From NCBI RefSeq assembly GCF_901000735.1, contig NC_081541.1:45985485-46049484 (forward strand): a stretch of DNA of 64,000 bases, given 5' to 3'. Made by a program: the position numbers and the translations under genes. Below are positions 32,539 to 44,683 of the stretch, piece by piece. Each line of letters begins with the position of its first letter. Positions within the stretch are counted from its first letter, which is position 1. The notes beneath the pieces are model-generated. The model saw only the letters and a list, made by a program, of their open reading frames with translations, ran no database searches and was not told where the DNA came from. This DNA comes from Corylus avellana. Lineage: Eukaryota; Streptophyta; Magnoliopsida; Fagales; Betulaceae.

Positions 32539-35500
32539 ATGGACAATGACGATGACTTCACGTTTTGTCAGCCAAGTTTGGTATTTACATTTCATTTGAT
32601 GAAGTCATAGCTTTATTATCTTTTTGAGTTAGCACAAATTTATCAAGTATATTGAGATTTTTGTATCTGGGTGCTTTTCATACTCAACAATTTTATCTAA
32701 GTATATGGTTTATGGTTATAAATTTAGGTTAGCTTACTAGTCGACCAAGAAGGTCATGAGACAAAGAAGCTTGTGTCAGACATTGGTGGTATCAGGATAG
32801 AAGACGAATTCTCAAATGGCAGTGATAGTAGTCAGAATAGCGGTCTTCTGTGGAATGAAGAAGTGCCAAATAATACCACCCTTAAGAAGCAGGGCACAGT
32901 TGGTTCTTTGTCTTTCAATGTTATTGATATGTCCTCTCCAAAACAGTCGACGGAATTGTCAAGACCAGTAGCTTCAGGAGATGTTCAAGATTCAGTCAAC
33001 AAAGTTCAGGAACAGACTGTTGCAAGGAAGCCAGCACCTCGAGCAAAGGTTCCTTTTGAGAAAGGATATAGCCAAATGGACTGGCTTAAGCTTACTCGAA
33101 CTCATCCTGACCTTGCAGGTATTGGATGGGTATATATTTCTTGGTGAACCTGCTTCAGACTTTAACACTGTATTCCTTTCCTTGGTTCTTTTTGCAATTT
33201 TTCTCTTGAGTTTCCCTTGAATGTGCTTTGATTCTACTTATTATGGTTTACATATAATCTACTTCTCTCTTAACTTTTTGTTTTTTGAAGGGGGGGGGGG
33301 CCTGGTGTGGGTGGGAAAGCAATGGCCAAGATTATGCCTTAGTGTGTAGTTTTGAGGGGCTCAATAATGTATGACAGCCTTGAGAATTTCAAGCTTAGGG
33401 CTGTCCTGAAGGAGAGGCAGTGAGAACGATGGAAGAAAGCGTAGGTTTGATAAAGTAGGTTTGGAAGCTGAATCAAAGTTTTAAGGCCTGCTGTTATGAT
33501 CTTTTGTGTTGATTACCCATCGAAAAAAAAGTGTAGAATAGAATGTGCATACACAGATTGAATAAGAAATGCAGAAAGAAGAAGAGAAAAAGGGATTAGG
33601 AACCCATGCTTGATACCTTGGCAGTTGGGACTTACGTCGTCTTGTCTAGTTTCTTACATCTTGGCAAAAAAAGCATTTCCTCTTAGAATATATCTCAACT
33701 AGATCTTTATGCCAACTGTCTTAGTTTAAGTTTTATTGGGGGACTTGGTTTTAACCCTTCATTTGAGCTTGAATTCCTTCTCTCTTTCTTGCCTTGAAAA
33801 AAAAATCAGACTTTTACTAGTGATAAAACATTTAATAGACATATTTTTGCACCTAAACAATTGCTTTTTTAAGATGTTCAAGTAGCTAGGTATTTTCTCT
33901 AGTATACTTCATGCATATCTAAGGCGCCTTACACTTTTAATGATATCTCAATTACTTATTAAAAAAAAATGCTTTTAACTTTTGATGCATCTCCATTTCC
34001 AGTTTTCATTTTACCAGCACACTTATATAAACATCATGTCCAAAACAAATCCCATCATTTTGGTTCATAATCTTTTGATTCTATTCCATAGTCATGTGGG
34101 GCTTGCTCTCCCTCTTCTTTGTGGTGTCTGCCAAATATGGCACTTATGGTATAAAACAAAAAAAACTCCGTTGCTTGCAGGTAGATGGTGTTGGGTTTGG
34201 CAAGGGTTGCTTTTGCATCTATTTTACCCATATTGTGAACTTTCTACATAAACTAGTGGGGACACTTACAGATGATTATAATGTTTAGTAATTAAATTGG
34301 TCCTCAGTTATAATGCATGAGCTCATAAGGGGAGTTCAATTTGTTGTAATTTCTTATGCATGTTAATTCTAATGCTTACTCACTGTGAGCTTCTTGATTC
34401 CAGGACTAAAGGGACAGTCAAATAAGAGGCTTATTTCTATGAATGAGGTTAAACAACATCAGAAAGAAGGTTCCATGTGGACTGTTTTAAAGGGTCGTGT
34501 GTACAATATATCTCCATACATGAGATTTCATCCCGGAGGTATGGAAATGATCCTAATGTGCTCGAGTTTCATGTCTTCAGTGACCAAATTCTCGTTTATT
34601 CATTAAGCATGTTGTGTGTGGTGAGTTAGTTGCACATTGTCTGCATTCAAACTTGTATACTCTCTGTGCATGCACAAACACAAGTTCCATATCAACAGTG
34701 AGCAGATTCTCTATTTTTGAGGAACTTTAATTTTGTTGAAGGTTGCATATATTCAGAGCCTATCAATGACCTAGGTTCATTAATATAGAAAGGCAAAGCA
34801 ATGTTGTGCTGTAATTCTCAAACCAGTTGAACCTTTCTGATGCTCTCTAGGATCCCCAATCTCTAACTTGCATTATTTGATGATGCTATCTGTTCAGATA
34901 GGTAATGTTATCACTGTAACAGTGTTTAGTGACAGAATTGTATATTCCCCTGAAAGACTACTTGATGGTGTCTTTGTTATTGCCAATTTTATCCAAAGTC
35001 CATTCATGGCTAATGTGGTAAAATATGGTCGAGAGTCTATTGCTCCTCTTTGACGAAATTTCCTTTTTCAGGTGTTGATATGCTGATGAAGGCAGTGGGA
35101 AAAGACTGTACATCCTTATTTAGTATCCTTTTCTTGAATTTTCCTACTTTCAGTGGTTTCTTTAGGTCATGCCTGAATATTAGTGGTTTTCTTTGACCTC
35201 GGAAAAGTTTACTCCATTCTACCCTTTGGTTTTTAGCTTTCATGATTGGACCTTTCTAAAAGAACCTTCTTTTCCGTGTGTTTTACCTGTGAAGCTCAGT
35301 TAAAAGGGATAGTCACAAGACATAACCTAGGATGATGAGATGAGTTTATGCCGATTCATTTTGGCATTCTTTATATTTTAGATTTTTTTTTTTTTAATTT
35401 AAAATATTATTGGAAATATTGCTCTTGCAAATGGCCCAAAATCATTTACTCAAATGCTTTTAGGAGCATGATGCTTCTTCTTCTTCTTCTCTTTGCTCGT

Positions 35501-36088
35501 TTTTTCTTCTTCTAAGGAGGGGGGTTGGTTCTTAACTCAGAGTTTGCATCTTCTTTTCTTTTAGGAGAAACTTCACTAAGGACTCCCAAACTTCCACCCA
35601 TTTTGAAATACCCCTCTTGAACTTCAAAATCTCTCAATTTAGTCCATAAACTTTCAATTGCTTTTAATTTGGACCCCTTCGTCAGATTTTAAACGTCACA
35701 TGACGTTTATACCCCTGACTTTTGTATAAAATTTCAACTTCTAAAACGTTTTTTGATTTTTTTTTTAAAAACAAAAAAACAAAAATCAAGGATATTTTGG
35801 TTTTTTTTGAATTTTTAACAGCTAAAATTAACAGAAGGGTCCAAATTGAGAGCAATTGAAAGTTCAGGAGACTAAATTAAGAGATTTTGAAGTTCAAGGG
35901 GAGTATTTCAAAACGGGTGAAAGTTTGGGGATCCTTAGTAAAGTTTCCTCTTTCTTTTAAGCTATTGAGAATTGTTACGGTTGACAGAATTCCTTAATGC
36001 CTTTGTTTTAGATAAATACCATGCTTGGGTGAATGATGAATTTTTACTAGAGAAGTGCCTCGTGGGTACTTTAGATAATAGTAAGTGA
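32539..36088 (+). CDS. RLF: Cytochrome b5-like heme-binding protein, RLF type
   Basis: Homologue of Arabidopsis RLF (REDUCED LATERAL ROOT FORMATION), a soluble cytochrome b5-domain protein needed for lateral root initiation. Exons: 32539-32580, 32728-33118, 34404-34538, 35072-35122, 36012-36088, with consistent phases, giving 231 residues. The N-terminus [13 protein letters not shown] is family-typical. A Ser/Asn-rich variable region follows, then the conserved [20 protein letters not shown] and the b5 domain (about 145-231). The two axial heme ligands are His187 in RFHPGG and His210 in KYHAW, 23 residues apart as expected. The C-terminus has no membrane anchor. The last intron holds a foldback MITE. 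A long 5' UTR intron is likely. No damage seen. Confidence 0.9.
35563..35949. mobile_element. Foldback MITE in the last RLF intron
   Basis: About 387 bp with long inverted arms: left AAACTTCACTAAGGACTCCC and, in reverse on the right, AAACTTTACTAAGGATCCCC. Both continue with AAACTT(T/C)CACCC, TTTTGAA and CTCTTAATTT-like motifs. The flanks TTTTCTTTT and CTTTCTTTT fit a 9-bp target duplication with one mismatch, suggesting a Mutator-type MITE. Same family as 1668-1930. Confidence 0.7.
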
Positions 36089-37376
36089 AGTTCGATAATA
36101 ATGGAGCAACTACGAAGTGACTCGAGGCCGCCTCTATATTCTTAGCAGCAGATTGGCACAGAAATGCCTTTTCAGTTAAGGTGTATGAGAACTATGTCAC
36201 AGTAGAATGACACCCCCTTTTTATGGTAGGGGTAACTTTACCATACCATTTGGAAATAATTGTACTTCTGCCTGTATTTTTCTACAATGCATTTAATGGA
36301 ATCCTGCATTATATCTCATTATACTGCTATAATAATGATTTAGAAATTGTCTAACATGCCCATGGAATTATTAGTTGCTTTTGGGATGGGGAATTGGATC
36401 AACTCCATTTCAAGTGGAATGGAATTGAAATGGAAAGGAGCCATTTCGCGAACATCATTTATTATTGTTAAATCTAACGGTGTAGATGATGTGATCTTTG
36501 TCCCTCGGAATGGTGTTGGAATGCACATTTTCACATTTAAATGCAATAGAGTGTATAATAATGGAATATGATATTCTCCATTTGAAATGGAGATGACTCA
36601 TTTTATAATCAAGATTCTGTTTTCCAATTTAATGGTATACAAGACGCTACATCATTTAAACATATATATTAAATCTGTGTGAAAATTAATCTGAACAATG
36701 AGAGGATCCTAATCCTACAATAATTGCGGTAGTTGAGGTTTATTGGTGTGTTCCCCCATATCAAAATGGTTTTGAAACTCTGGAATCGGTTTGTCTTCCT
36801 TGTTGCTAGGCAGCATGAGTTACTTCCCCAGCTATGGCAGGAGTTAATGACAACTTTTTAATATTTGTTATGACTTTGTTAATTAAATAACATTCATTTG
36901 TCTTATAAAGGCACTTTTTTTTTTTTGACTAAATATGTGCCTTTATAGGAAATGCACTTTATCGATGATAAAAAAAAATTTCCCCAACCTAATATTAAAC
37001 GGACATGTAATTTTCACGTACATTTTTAACAAAAATTGACATGACTCTGTGGTTTGCAAACACAATATTTTCCCACTACAGAACTTTCTAATATGAGGAT
37101 TCGGATTTTCAGTAATTTATTGCCCAAATTGCTAAATAACTTGCCGAGAAATTGGACAGCAAAGTTGTTGGAAATCTCTATACCTAATTGGACACCACAT
37201 GAAGCAGAACAATACTAACATAAAGCTGAAGACTCCAAACAGTTTAGATAACTTGTTTAAGTAGAACATGAGCCTAATCAACGGTCATATTAACAAAAAG
37301 TAGGATCTAATAACCGTTGCCAAATCTCTACCACAAGAAAACAAAAAAAAAAAATAGTAGATGATAGAAATAGCAT
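36089..37376. other. Convergent spacer between RLF and DUF642 genes
   Basis: Holds the 3' ends of two convergent genes. AT-rich; a segment at about 36347-36595 has short inverted blocks (TCTCCATTTGAAATGGAGA near 36574) and may be an old MITE. I see no gene. Confidence 0.6.
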
Positions 37377-39325
37377 CTAAGCTACAGGGACAACCCGAAC
37401 TTGATCAAGGACAGGGCCACAAAGGGATCCAAAGTCATCGATTCTAGTATGGTAGAAAGAGCTGAAGAACGTGATTCTGGTCCTGATTGACAGTGCTTTG
37501 AACCTTAAGCTCACTGTCTTGAACCTCCCCTTGCCTTCTGATTTGAAGGGAACTTTCAAGGTGTCTTGAGCAGCAAATGCTTCAACCATCATAGACCCAT
37601 GGCAACCGTTCTTAGCATCTCCAACAGAGAAGGTGAGATTGTAGAATTTGTTGGGAACTGTCCTGAGAATTTGGGCAATGGCACTTTCTCTCCCTGCAAC
37701 AAGTTCAACCGCAGCTTGTCCGAATGGGACATTGAAGTGCTTCGAGTCTATGAATTTCACAGCTTTAAGGGATTCAATCATCCAGCCGGGAAGCGGGGAC
37801 GTGCGATCTTCCTGTTGCGGAGGAAGGAGAACGCCATGGGAAGAGTTTACCAGATGATAGGGACCCTCCTCAAAGCCTGGATTCTTCACCAAGTTATCTG
37901 CAAGAAACCATTTAGAGGTATGATAAGAACCTAAGTTGTTCATTGATAGAAATCAATAAACACAAATCTCACTAATAATACAATTACAGTAAAACGTTCA
38001 GAGCAAAGTGTGGAATTCGGATCACAGTGATATTTCTTGTAACGACTCGGGGAAATGACTAGTCAAGTTGCATTAGAGATCCTTAGAATCACTTATAAAC
38101 TCAATTTCGCCTAGTTAAAAACCAATGTGAGATTTAACATACAATACACTCATTTTACGTGGGCTACTCGTCTTCCTAATGTGAGACGGGAGTGCAACAC
38201 AAGACAAATGAAAACAAATAAAACAGAGTAAGACTCAGACCAGGGACTGCAATTCCAGATCTCAGTATGTTCTTTTCTAGCCCATCAGTTTGAGACTCTG
38301 TAAGGTATTAACTTAGCTACATACCACAGAATGGCAGATAAAAAAGCAAACAGATAATAGGGTATAGGTCATATCATGGAGATAACTATCAATCTCAGTG
38401 CCTAAACAGCAAAAACATGCTCATAGAAATAGACAGACCAAATCAAATGGTAAGCACAGCTTGCAAACCATAGTGAACAGAGGAAACTAATATTTTGACA
38501 AAAGGCAGTATCCTATACCACAGATCTAGTACTAAACAATTCCAGAAGAATCCCAAATATGCAGAAAGGTTTGAACAGAGATCAAAAACTAAGGAAGGCC
38601 AGGTATATAGCTAGAACAGAACAAAGATATATAAGGCTAGTTATCCTCTTACATCTTGTGGGTCTTGGAGGGAAGAGTTCCTTGATAGCAACTGCGTCCA
38701 AGAGTGGTCCACAAGCAGGATCCTCCTGAACCCCAGGATTGTGGAATTTCACTGTAACAGTATCAGAAGTGGGGATGAATCCCCAAGCATAAGTGTCACC
38801 TCCATTACTGCTGTAGAGTGTCTGCAAAGGAAGGTCTCCTTTCTGAGGAAGCACTATGACGCTCAAAACCTCTTCTTGTGCACATGTTCTTGATGCCCCA
38901 AATGTTAGAGCATACAGAGAGCCTGGTTTGACTTTTATGGTCTGAGAGATTGAGGCCTCATTGCCAAGCCTTACAGCATGGACACCGTGAGCCACGGCGA
39001 AGAACATTCCCCCCGGCTGCGGCCCGCCGGAGATGTACTCCACCAAGCCATCAATTTCCCACTTGGGCAGTGCGTATTTTCCTACAAGAACTGTTTTCTT
39101 GAGGTCAGTCGGTTTTGGTTGTTCTTCAAAATTGCCATTGTCCAGATATCCTGTAGATTTGCAAAGCAACAGCCAATGAGTAAGTGTTGAAAGTAGAAAG
39201 ATTGCAAATTTAAGCTTCTCTCTCTCTCTAGAATCCTAGGTGAGCATAAGGGAAAATGTTTCGACAAATCTATGCGTCTAGAGAGAGAGAGGAAAAAAAA
39301 AAGGGGAAATCTTTCAAACACTATT

Positions 39326-39378
<53 letters not shown>

Positions 39379-39761
39379 GACCAAAAGGTGAACACCCAAC
39401 AAACGGGATCAGATTCTAAAGCCACTCCAAAAGAGTGCACAGGAAAGAACATAGAGTCCAACTTCGTGAAACAGATCAGAATGCCATAAACTCCATAACT
39501 AAAAGCCAAATGGGGTTCGAGAGAGAGACAGAACAAGTACCAGGAAAGAAGACACCCAACAAAATAGATCAACTTTGTTGAACAAAACCACAAGTAAAAT
39601 GCAAAACAGAGTTACAGGCACAAAAATCCAGCTCAACCGTACATATAAAGAAATGGGAGGGGTTAGATGTAAGCATTACCCTCCAAGAATGTAGCTGCAA
39701 AGGCAGGACCAGTGAACAGTAGCAAGCAGGCAGCGAGCAAGAGTGTGACTTTCAATGCCAT
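37377..39761 (-). CDS. Secreted DUF642 cell-wall protein
   Basis: Plant DUF642 (BIIDXI/DGR-like) protein, a family of apoplastic proteins reported to interact with cell-wall polysaccharides and pectin methylesterase. Exons: 39680-39761, 38653-39150, 37377-37897, in consistent phases, giving 366 residues (family about 365-370). Residues 1-22 (MALKVTLLLAACLLLFTGPAFA) form a signal peptide. Two tandem galactose-binding-like halves follow: the first with LDNGNFEE, RLGNEASISQ, SRTCAQEE and NPGVQEDPACGPLLD; the second with KNPGFEEGPY, SPLPGWMIESLKAVKFID and SLCGPVLDQV. The paired-Cys CGP motifs of both halves are kept. Intron 1 has a GT/GA microsatellite. No lesion seen. Confidence 0.92.
39326..39376. 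repeat. (GT)n(GA)n compound microsatellite in DUF642 intron 1
   Basis: About seven GT units followed by about eighteen GA units, inside the intron between DUF642 exons 1 and 2 (39151-39679). Confidence 0.95.
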
Positions 39762-41762
39762 TGGAACCAGGGAGAGAGAGAAGGAGAGAGCTGAAGTGGG
39801 TTTTGGCTGTGTGGGAGAGATGGAGAGATCTAGCACCGATACTTATACTGAAAATGAAAAGAAAAAAGTGGGTTGAGAAAATGATGAAGAAAGCGCTTAG
39901 CTGAAATCACGTTGAGAAGCCACGCCACTGCAGCTGTCTGCTGACTCTGCTCGTCTCAGATTATTAACAGCCACTTTTTCTCCATAATTAATGGCAGTGA
40001 CATCTTGATAATTTGGCCCTTTCATTAGCTCGTTGATGCTGGAGGACAGGTGTTAAGATGGTCAGTCCAACCGTTTTGCAACAAGTATTTTGATTATAAA
40101 ATATTGATTCAATAATTAAATTTGTTATATTTTCTTATATTCTAATTTAACTCTATTGGTTTAAAAGTTTAAAAATATACATTATTAAAATTATTAAATA
40201 AATAAATTTATTCTTTTCTATCATTTAAATTTTTAGAATAATTAATAATTTAACATAATATCAATACTGTAAAAATCATGAATTTGAATCTTGATTTTAT
40301 TCCTGTTTACTTTTTATTTGAATTGAATATTTTACGTATAGAGTTTTACTTATTAAAAAAGATATATTAATTAAATAAATGATTTAATAGTGAATCTCAT
40401 GCATTCTTCCTCACATGACCAAGAATATTAAAACCTCACTTAAATCAATATTTTTGTGACAACTTGAAGTGAAATACACGATATTGGTTAAGATTGTAAA
40501 ACAAAATTTACAAAAAGAAATCATTTAGATGGTTCCAATAAATGTTATAATCAAGGAGTATTTCCTTTTTAAAAGGTTTGGAGGTCGTGGAAGATATGAA
40601 GGTTGGTGATTTTGCAGCAATTACATTAGCAGCATTAGGTGATGGTCTTGAACATGGCCTTAATGTGGGTGTGGGTAGAGAGCATAGTTGTGTCAGCCAA
40701 TTACTTCAATAAGTAGGTCGGTGATGGTTGCTAGGGAGATATTCTTAAACTACCGGTTATCGTAAAAGTTTATGATTTTGAGATAACCAGTGATTTAACA
40801 TAGTTTTAAAATTGAGGTTTTATATATGAGGAACAGTATAGCCTAAGAAGAGTTTGACTGCATCCTGTTATACTGCATTGTGGGCACAAAAATTTGCGCT
40901 TTCGTTTACTTTTCAAACTTCCCATGTGGAAGAGGTCAGGATGGAGGAGAGGGTATTCACAATAATAGTGGATATTCTCCGGTTAGTGATGGTGAAGAAA
41001 ATGATAATACAAGCACTAACAATTTAAGAGCCACCTTTAGAGATGAAGTTGTTAAGCTAAAGTTGAGAGGCTAAAGAGGCTGCAAGGAGGACAACCAAAG
41101 CTTCTCTAGTGTTTGGATTACAAGAGAGGTTGATGGCAAAGATAGCTTTGATTACATGCCTCTCAGAGATCCGACAGACAGCACTTTGTGCCGAGAAATA
41201 AGGCCATAGGCTCTTGTCATTTATGTAATCATCATTTTTTATCCCTTTTTTCTTTAAAACTCTTAAACATGTTCATTAAGCGTTTAGAAAGGCGAAAAAT
41301 GGTTAGTGATAAAAGCTATAGTGCCATTATCTAAAGCTAAAATATAATCACATAGCTGGTTTATCAATGTAGCTAGGTTTATCATTGTTACATTGAGATC
41401 GGTTTTTGGTCATTAATTGGATTATAGGAATTTTAGGGCTTATTTTCTCTGCACTCCTTAAAGCAATGGCTTGAAGAGACTTCTAAGATTCTTATCCAAA
41501 TGTTGGATGCATGCTAGAATGATTATGTTCCTTACTACTTAATCTATAGAAAACCCACTTGAAAAGATAGGAGTGCTATTAAGAAAAGTACCAAACTTTG
41601 GTCCTTAACACCCTCACCCTAACTCTAAGGTATACCCACATAAAAAGACAACACAGGAGAATGGTCGGAAGTTGGCACTTTCCATTCGGACACTCATATG
41701 CACATGGGAGATAACATGCTTCCTTCAAGTAGGGACCTATTTGACGAAAGTTGCATTTGCCT

Positions 41763-42140
41763 TATTATTTTAAAGAAAAAATGTAATATCAGATCATGCA
41801 TTTTATTTGATTTGTAATTAATTCTTTATGGTATCAAAACGAATTTAAAAATCACTGACATATGCCAAAAAAACAATTTAGTCATTACAATCAAATTTCA
41901 TTTACTGACTTAATAGATTCGGATAACTTGAAACATTAGAACCAATAAAATTGTAATAGTTGTCTAATTTAAATCAGTGTCATACTGACGAAATTTGTTA
42001 AATTAGTTGACAAAATTTGACTGTAGAGACTAAATTATTTTTTTGGCATACTTCAAAGACCTTTAAGTTTATTTTAATACTACAGAAAGCTAATTGTTAA
42101 TTAGGTAGACCATAAGGATTAATTTTACATTTTTCTCTTA
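41763..42140. repeat. Foldback MITE-like element
   Basis: Imperfect inverted arms. Left: ATATGCCAAAAAAACAATTTAGTC then ACAATCAAATTT; right, in reverse: GTATGCCAAAAAAATAATTTAGTC then ACAGTCAAATTT. Ends AAAAAATGTAA and, in reverse, AAAAATGTAAAATTA. No gene in it. Confidence 0.65.
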
Positions 42141-42230
42141 TTTAAAGTAACTAATCAAGTTATAAATGAAGATCTCTAGAATCAATTATAAATTTTAGTT
42201 TTACATAGTAACAGTAACAAACTAATATAT

Positions 42231-42330
42231 GACTTCGCCAGCCATGCGGGTGGTTTGCCATTCCATTCCAGCCGAATGGGAGTGGCTGCCACCTCTTAAT
42301 GGGCCATTGGGAGCGGTTTTAGCCACCCTA
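42231..42330. repeat. GGCCACCCC-type dispersed repeat
   Basis: Short GC-rich segment (GGGTGGTTTGCCATTCC, GGAGTGGCTGCCACCTC, TTTTAGCCACCCTAAC) in AT-rich surroundings. Related to the palindromic cores at 4793-4860, 9165-9350 and 16380-16410. Confidence 0.5.
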
Positions 42331-44683
42331 ACTTATTTTCAGAGGGATTTTTTTTAATAAAAAAAACATGGGTTATTTTTGTCTAGTAAGACGAATTTGA
42401 CAAAAAAAGTAAAGAAGAACAAACTTGCCTACGGGTAAAACTTTAAAAATGTCTATCACTACTTCTTAAACATTATAAGCTCATTAAAAAAATGGGTCAA
42501 ACATCAAGAATAAAGGTTTTTTTTTTTTTTTTTTCCCTTAACCTAATGGAGTGGAACCAACTAAGTGACTAACCATCATAAAAGTATACGTTGTAAACAG
42601 TAGAAAGAGGACATGCTCTTAATTAGTATTATTATTATTTTATAATCATATGCTCTTAATTATTGTTTTATCCTAAGGAAGATATGGACACCAACCATAC
42701 CATGCCCTACTGACTGACACGTGCTATCCAAATAAAATCTATGTCACGTGCACATGTCGGCACCGTTTGGTCCATCTTTCTTATTCAGGATTAGTGTAAA
42801 CAAAGGGTCCTAGAAATTATAGGTTAATAAAAAAAAATTTGAAGCTTATATATATATATATATAGAAGAAGCATTTCAAAGTTGTAAAACTACATATAAT
42901 TGTTTCTTTAAATGAGTAATAAGATTTACTTTCAAATTTTTTTTTTTATTATTATTATTTTTTCTATTATTTGGTAAACAAGGAATTTACCAAATAATTG
43001 GTCTGGCTATTAAAAGGGCCGCTAAAAACGACAACTTCTTCTTTTATTTGATTTGATTTGATTTTTTTTTTTTTATAGCAGCCTAAGAGTAATATACTCA
43101 AAGCTATAATTAAGCCTATTCCATAATTGATAATTATTAACTAATTGTTATAAGGCTAAAAGATTATCAGATTTTATGGTTCCTCTAATGACCCTAACTA
43201 ATATTTTGTTAGCATCTAATGATGGAATTTGTGCTCCATATTTTAGTTTTGATTAAGATTGGTATAAAGCCAAATTAAATAAATAAATAAACAAAAACAA
43301 AAGACAAACAAAAAAATATGCTTTTGCGGCACAATTGGTCGCAGAAAAAAGGGAAATGGCACATGACATGTTTGAATTGTTTCATGCAAGTGATGCAATT
43401 TATTTGAATAAAAAAGAAATCTGATGATGCATATCACATGAATATATTAATTTCATATCAAATCTATCATCTTTGTGAAAGTGATACACTGCATGTGCTC
43501 AAGGGCCCAGGTGATGGCCCTTCTGTTGTTGGGGTTGTTTGGATTTGGCAGACGAGTGACCCAATGAATTTCAGAAGATCAGAAAAGGTCCCACAAATAC
43601 AGATAATGTGGGCCCATATTGGTTTCCAACTTCCAATTTGTTTTTAAAGTTAAAATTTCATTAATATGAACCAAAGGAGGGAACCCAACATCAATTGCAG
43701 TTAATATAGTACCCCCCCCCAAAAAAAAAAAATGGTCTGATTCAATGGCTTATTGGATTGAGCTCAAGAATGACGATTTTTGAAGCGGTCTATTAAGAAC
43801 AACAATAAATTTTGGATATTACAACAAAAAAGATTGCATTGAAATCAACTGAACTGAAACCATTGAAGATGAGTTTTCCTCTGATGTGAGTTTAATTTAA
43901 ATCCGCATTCTATGCAAATGTAATTGCTTAAAAGTAACAAAGATAATGAAGGTGTTACTGATGGGCTAGGTTGTCTGGTTAGGCTAGAAGATTGGCCCTC
44001 ACTTTGGGAAACTTGTGGGTTTAATCATTTTGCACAGGACTCTTAGAATATGGCGTTTTTGGGGCTTTTTATTTGATTGTATTGAAAGGCCCAATAAAAT
44101 AGAATTTTTCTATTGGGCAAGGTTATTTCGAGGCAAACGGATCATTTATGATTAATTGAATGAGTTTCGAGAGAATAATTTGGAGTTCTTGCAAAGTAGA
44201 ATAGTGCAAACAAGTGATAAATCTTTTAAAGAATTTTTTTTTTTTTTTTATTACAAAATCAGCCTTTGTCTAAGTATTTCTTTTATGGCTTTGAGATTGA
44301 CACTAACAAGCCCAAATAGCAAGGCATTGGACTAGACATACCCCTTCGCTAGTTGGGCCTCGTATAATGGATGCACCCTATGGCGTAGAAGGCCTTCTTA
44401 AGCCTTTTACTTTTTTAAAGTCGAATAATTTTATTTTGGGAAGGAGCCTTTTTTCAAAACCAATCGTGATACGCACAACCGTCCGATCTCCAAAACCCCA
44501 AAATGAACCATTTTCAAATCCTCCCGCCCAGCACTCCAGATTCAAATTCAAATCACATCTGACCGTTAGCTCCCCTTTCAAATCCCTCTCTTTCTCTAGA
44601 ACCCTCCTCAGAGACACCTCCTCTGTGTCCCAAACAAATCAAGAACTCTCTCTCTCTCTCTCTCTCAACAAGAAACGCCTGCA

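Larger units (their letters stand above)
39762..44683. other. Divergent spacer between DUF642 and TOP2 genes
   Basis: Holds both promoters. A stretch at about 40575-41225 is less AT-rich and has short coding-like frames (for example 40880-41074) but many stops; it may be a decayed gene fragment that I cannot identify. It also contains a foldback element (41763-42140), a GGCCACC-type repeat (42231-42330) and a TA run (about 42848-42864). Directly before the TOP2 start codon is a CT repeat (44646-44666), probably in the 5' UTR. A CCTCCCGCCC stretch at about 44520 resembles the core of E2F sites, which would suit a replication gene, but is not proof. Confidence 0.55.

Noticed and set aside
36347..36571. 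74-codon frame in the RLF-DUF642 spacer
   Set aside because: Repeat-like sequence with inverted blocks; no domain, and no support for a gene.
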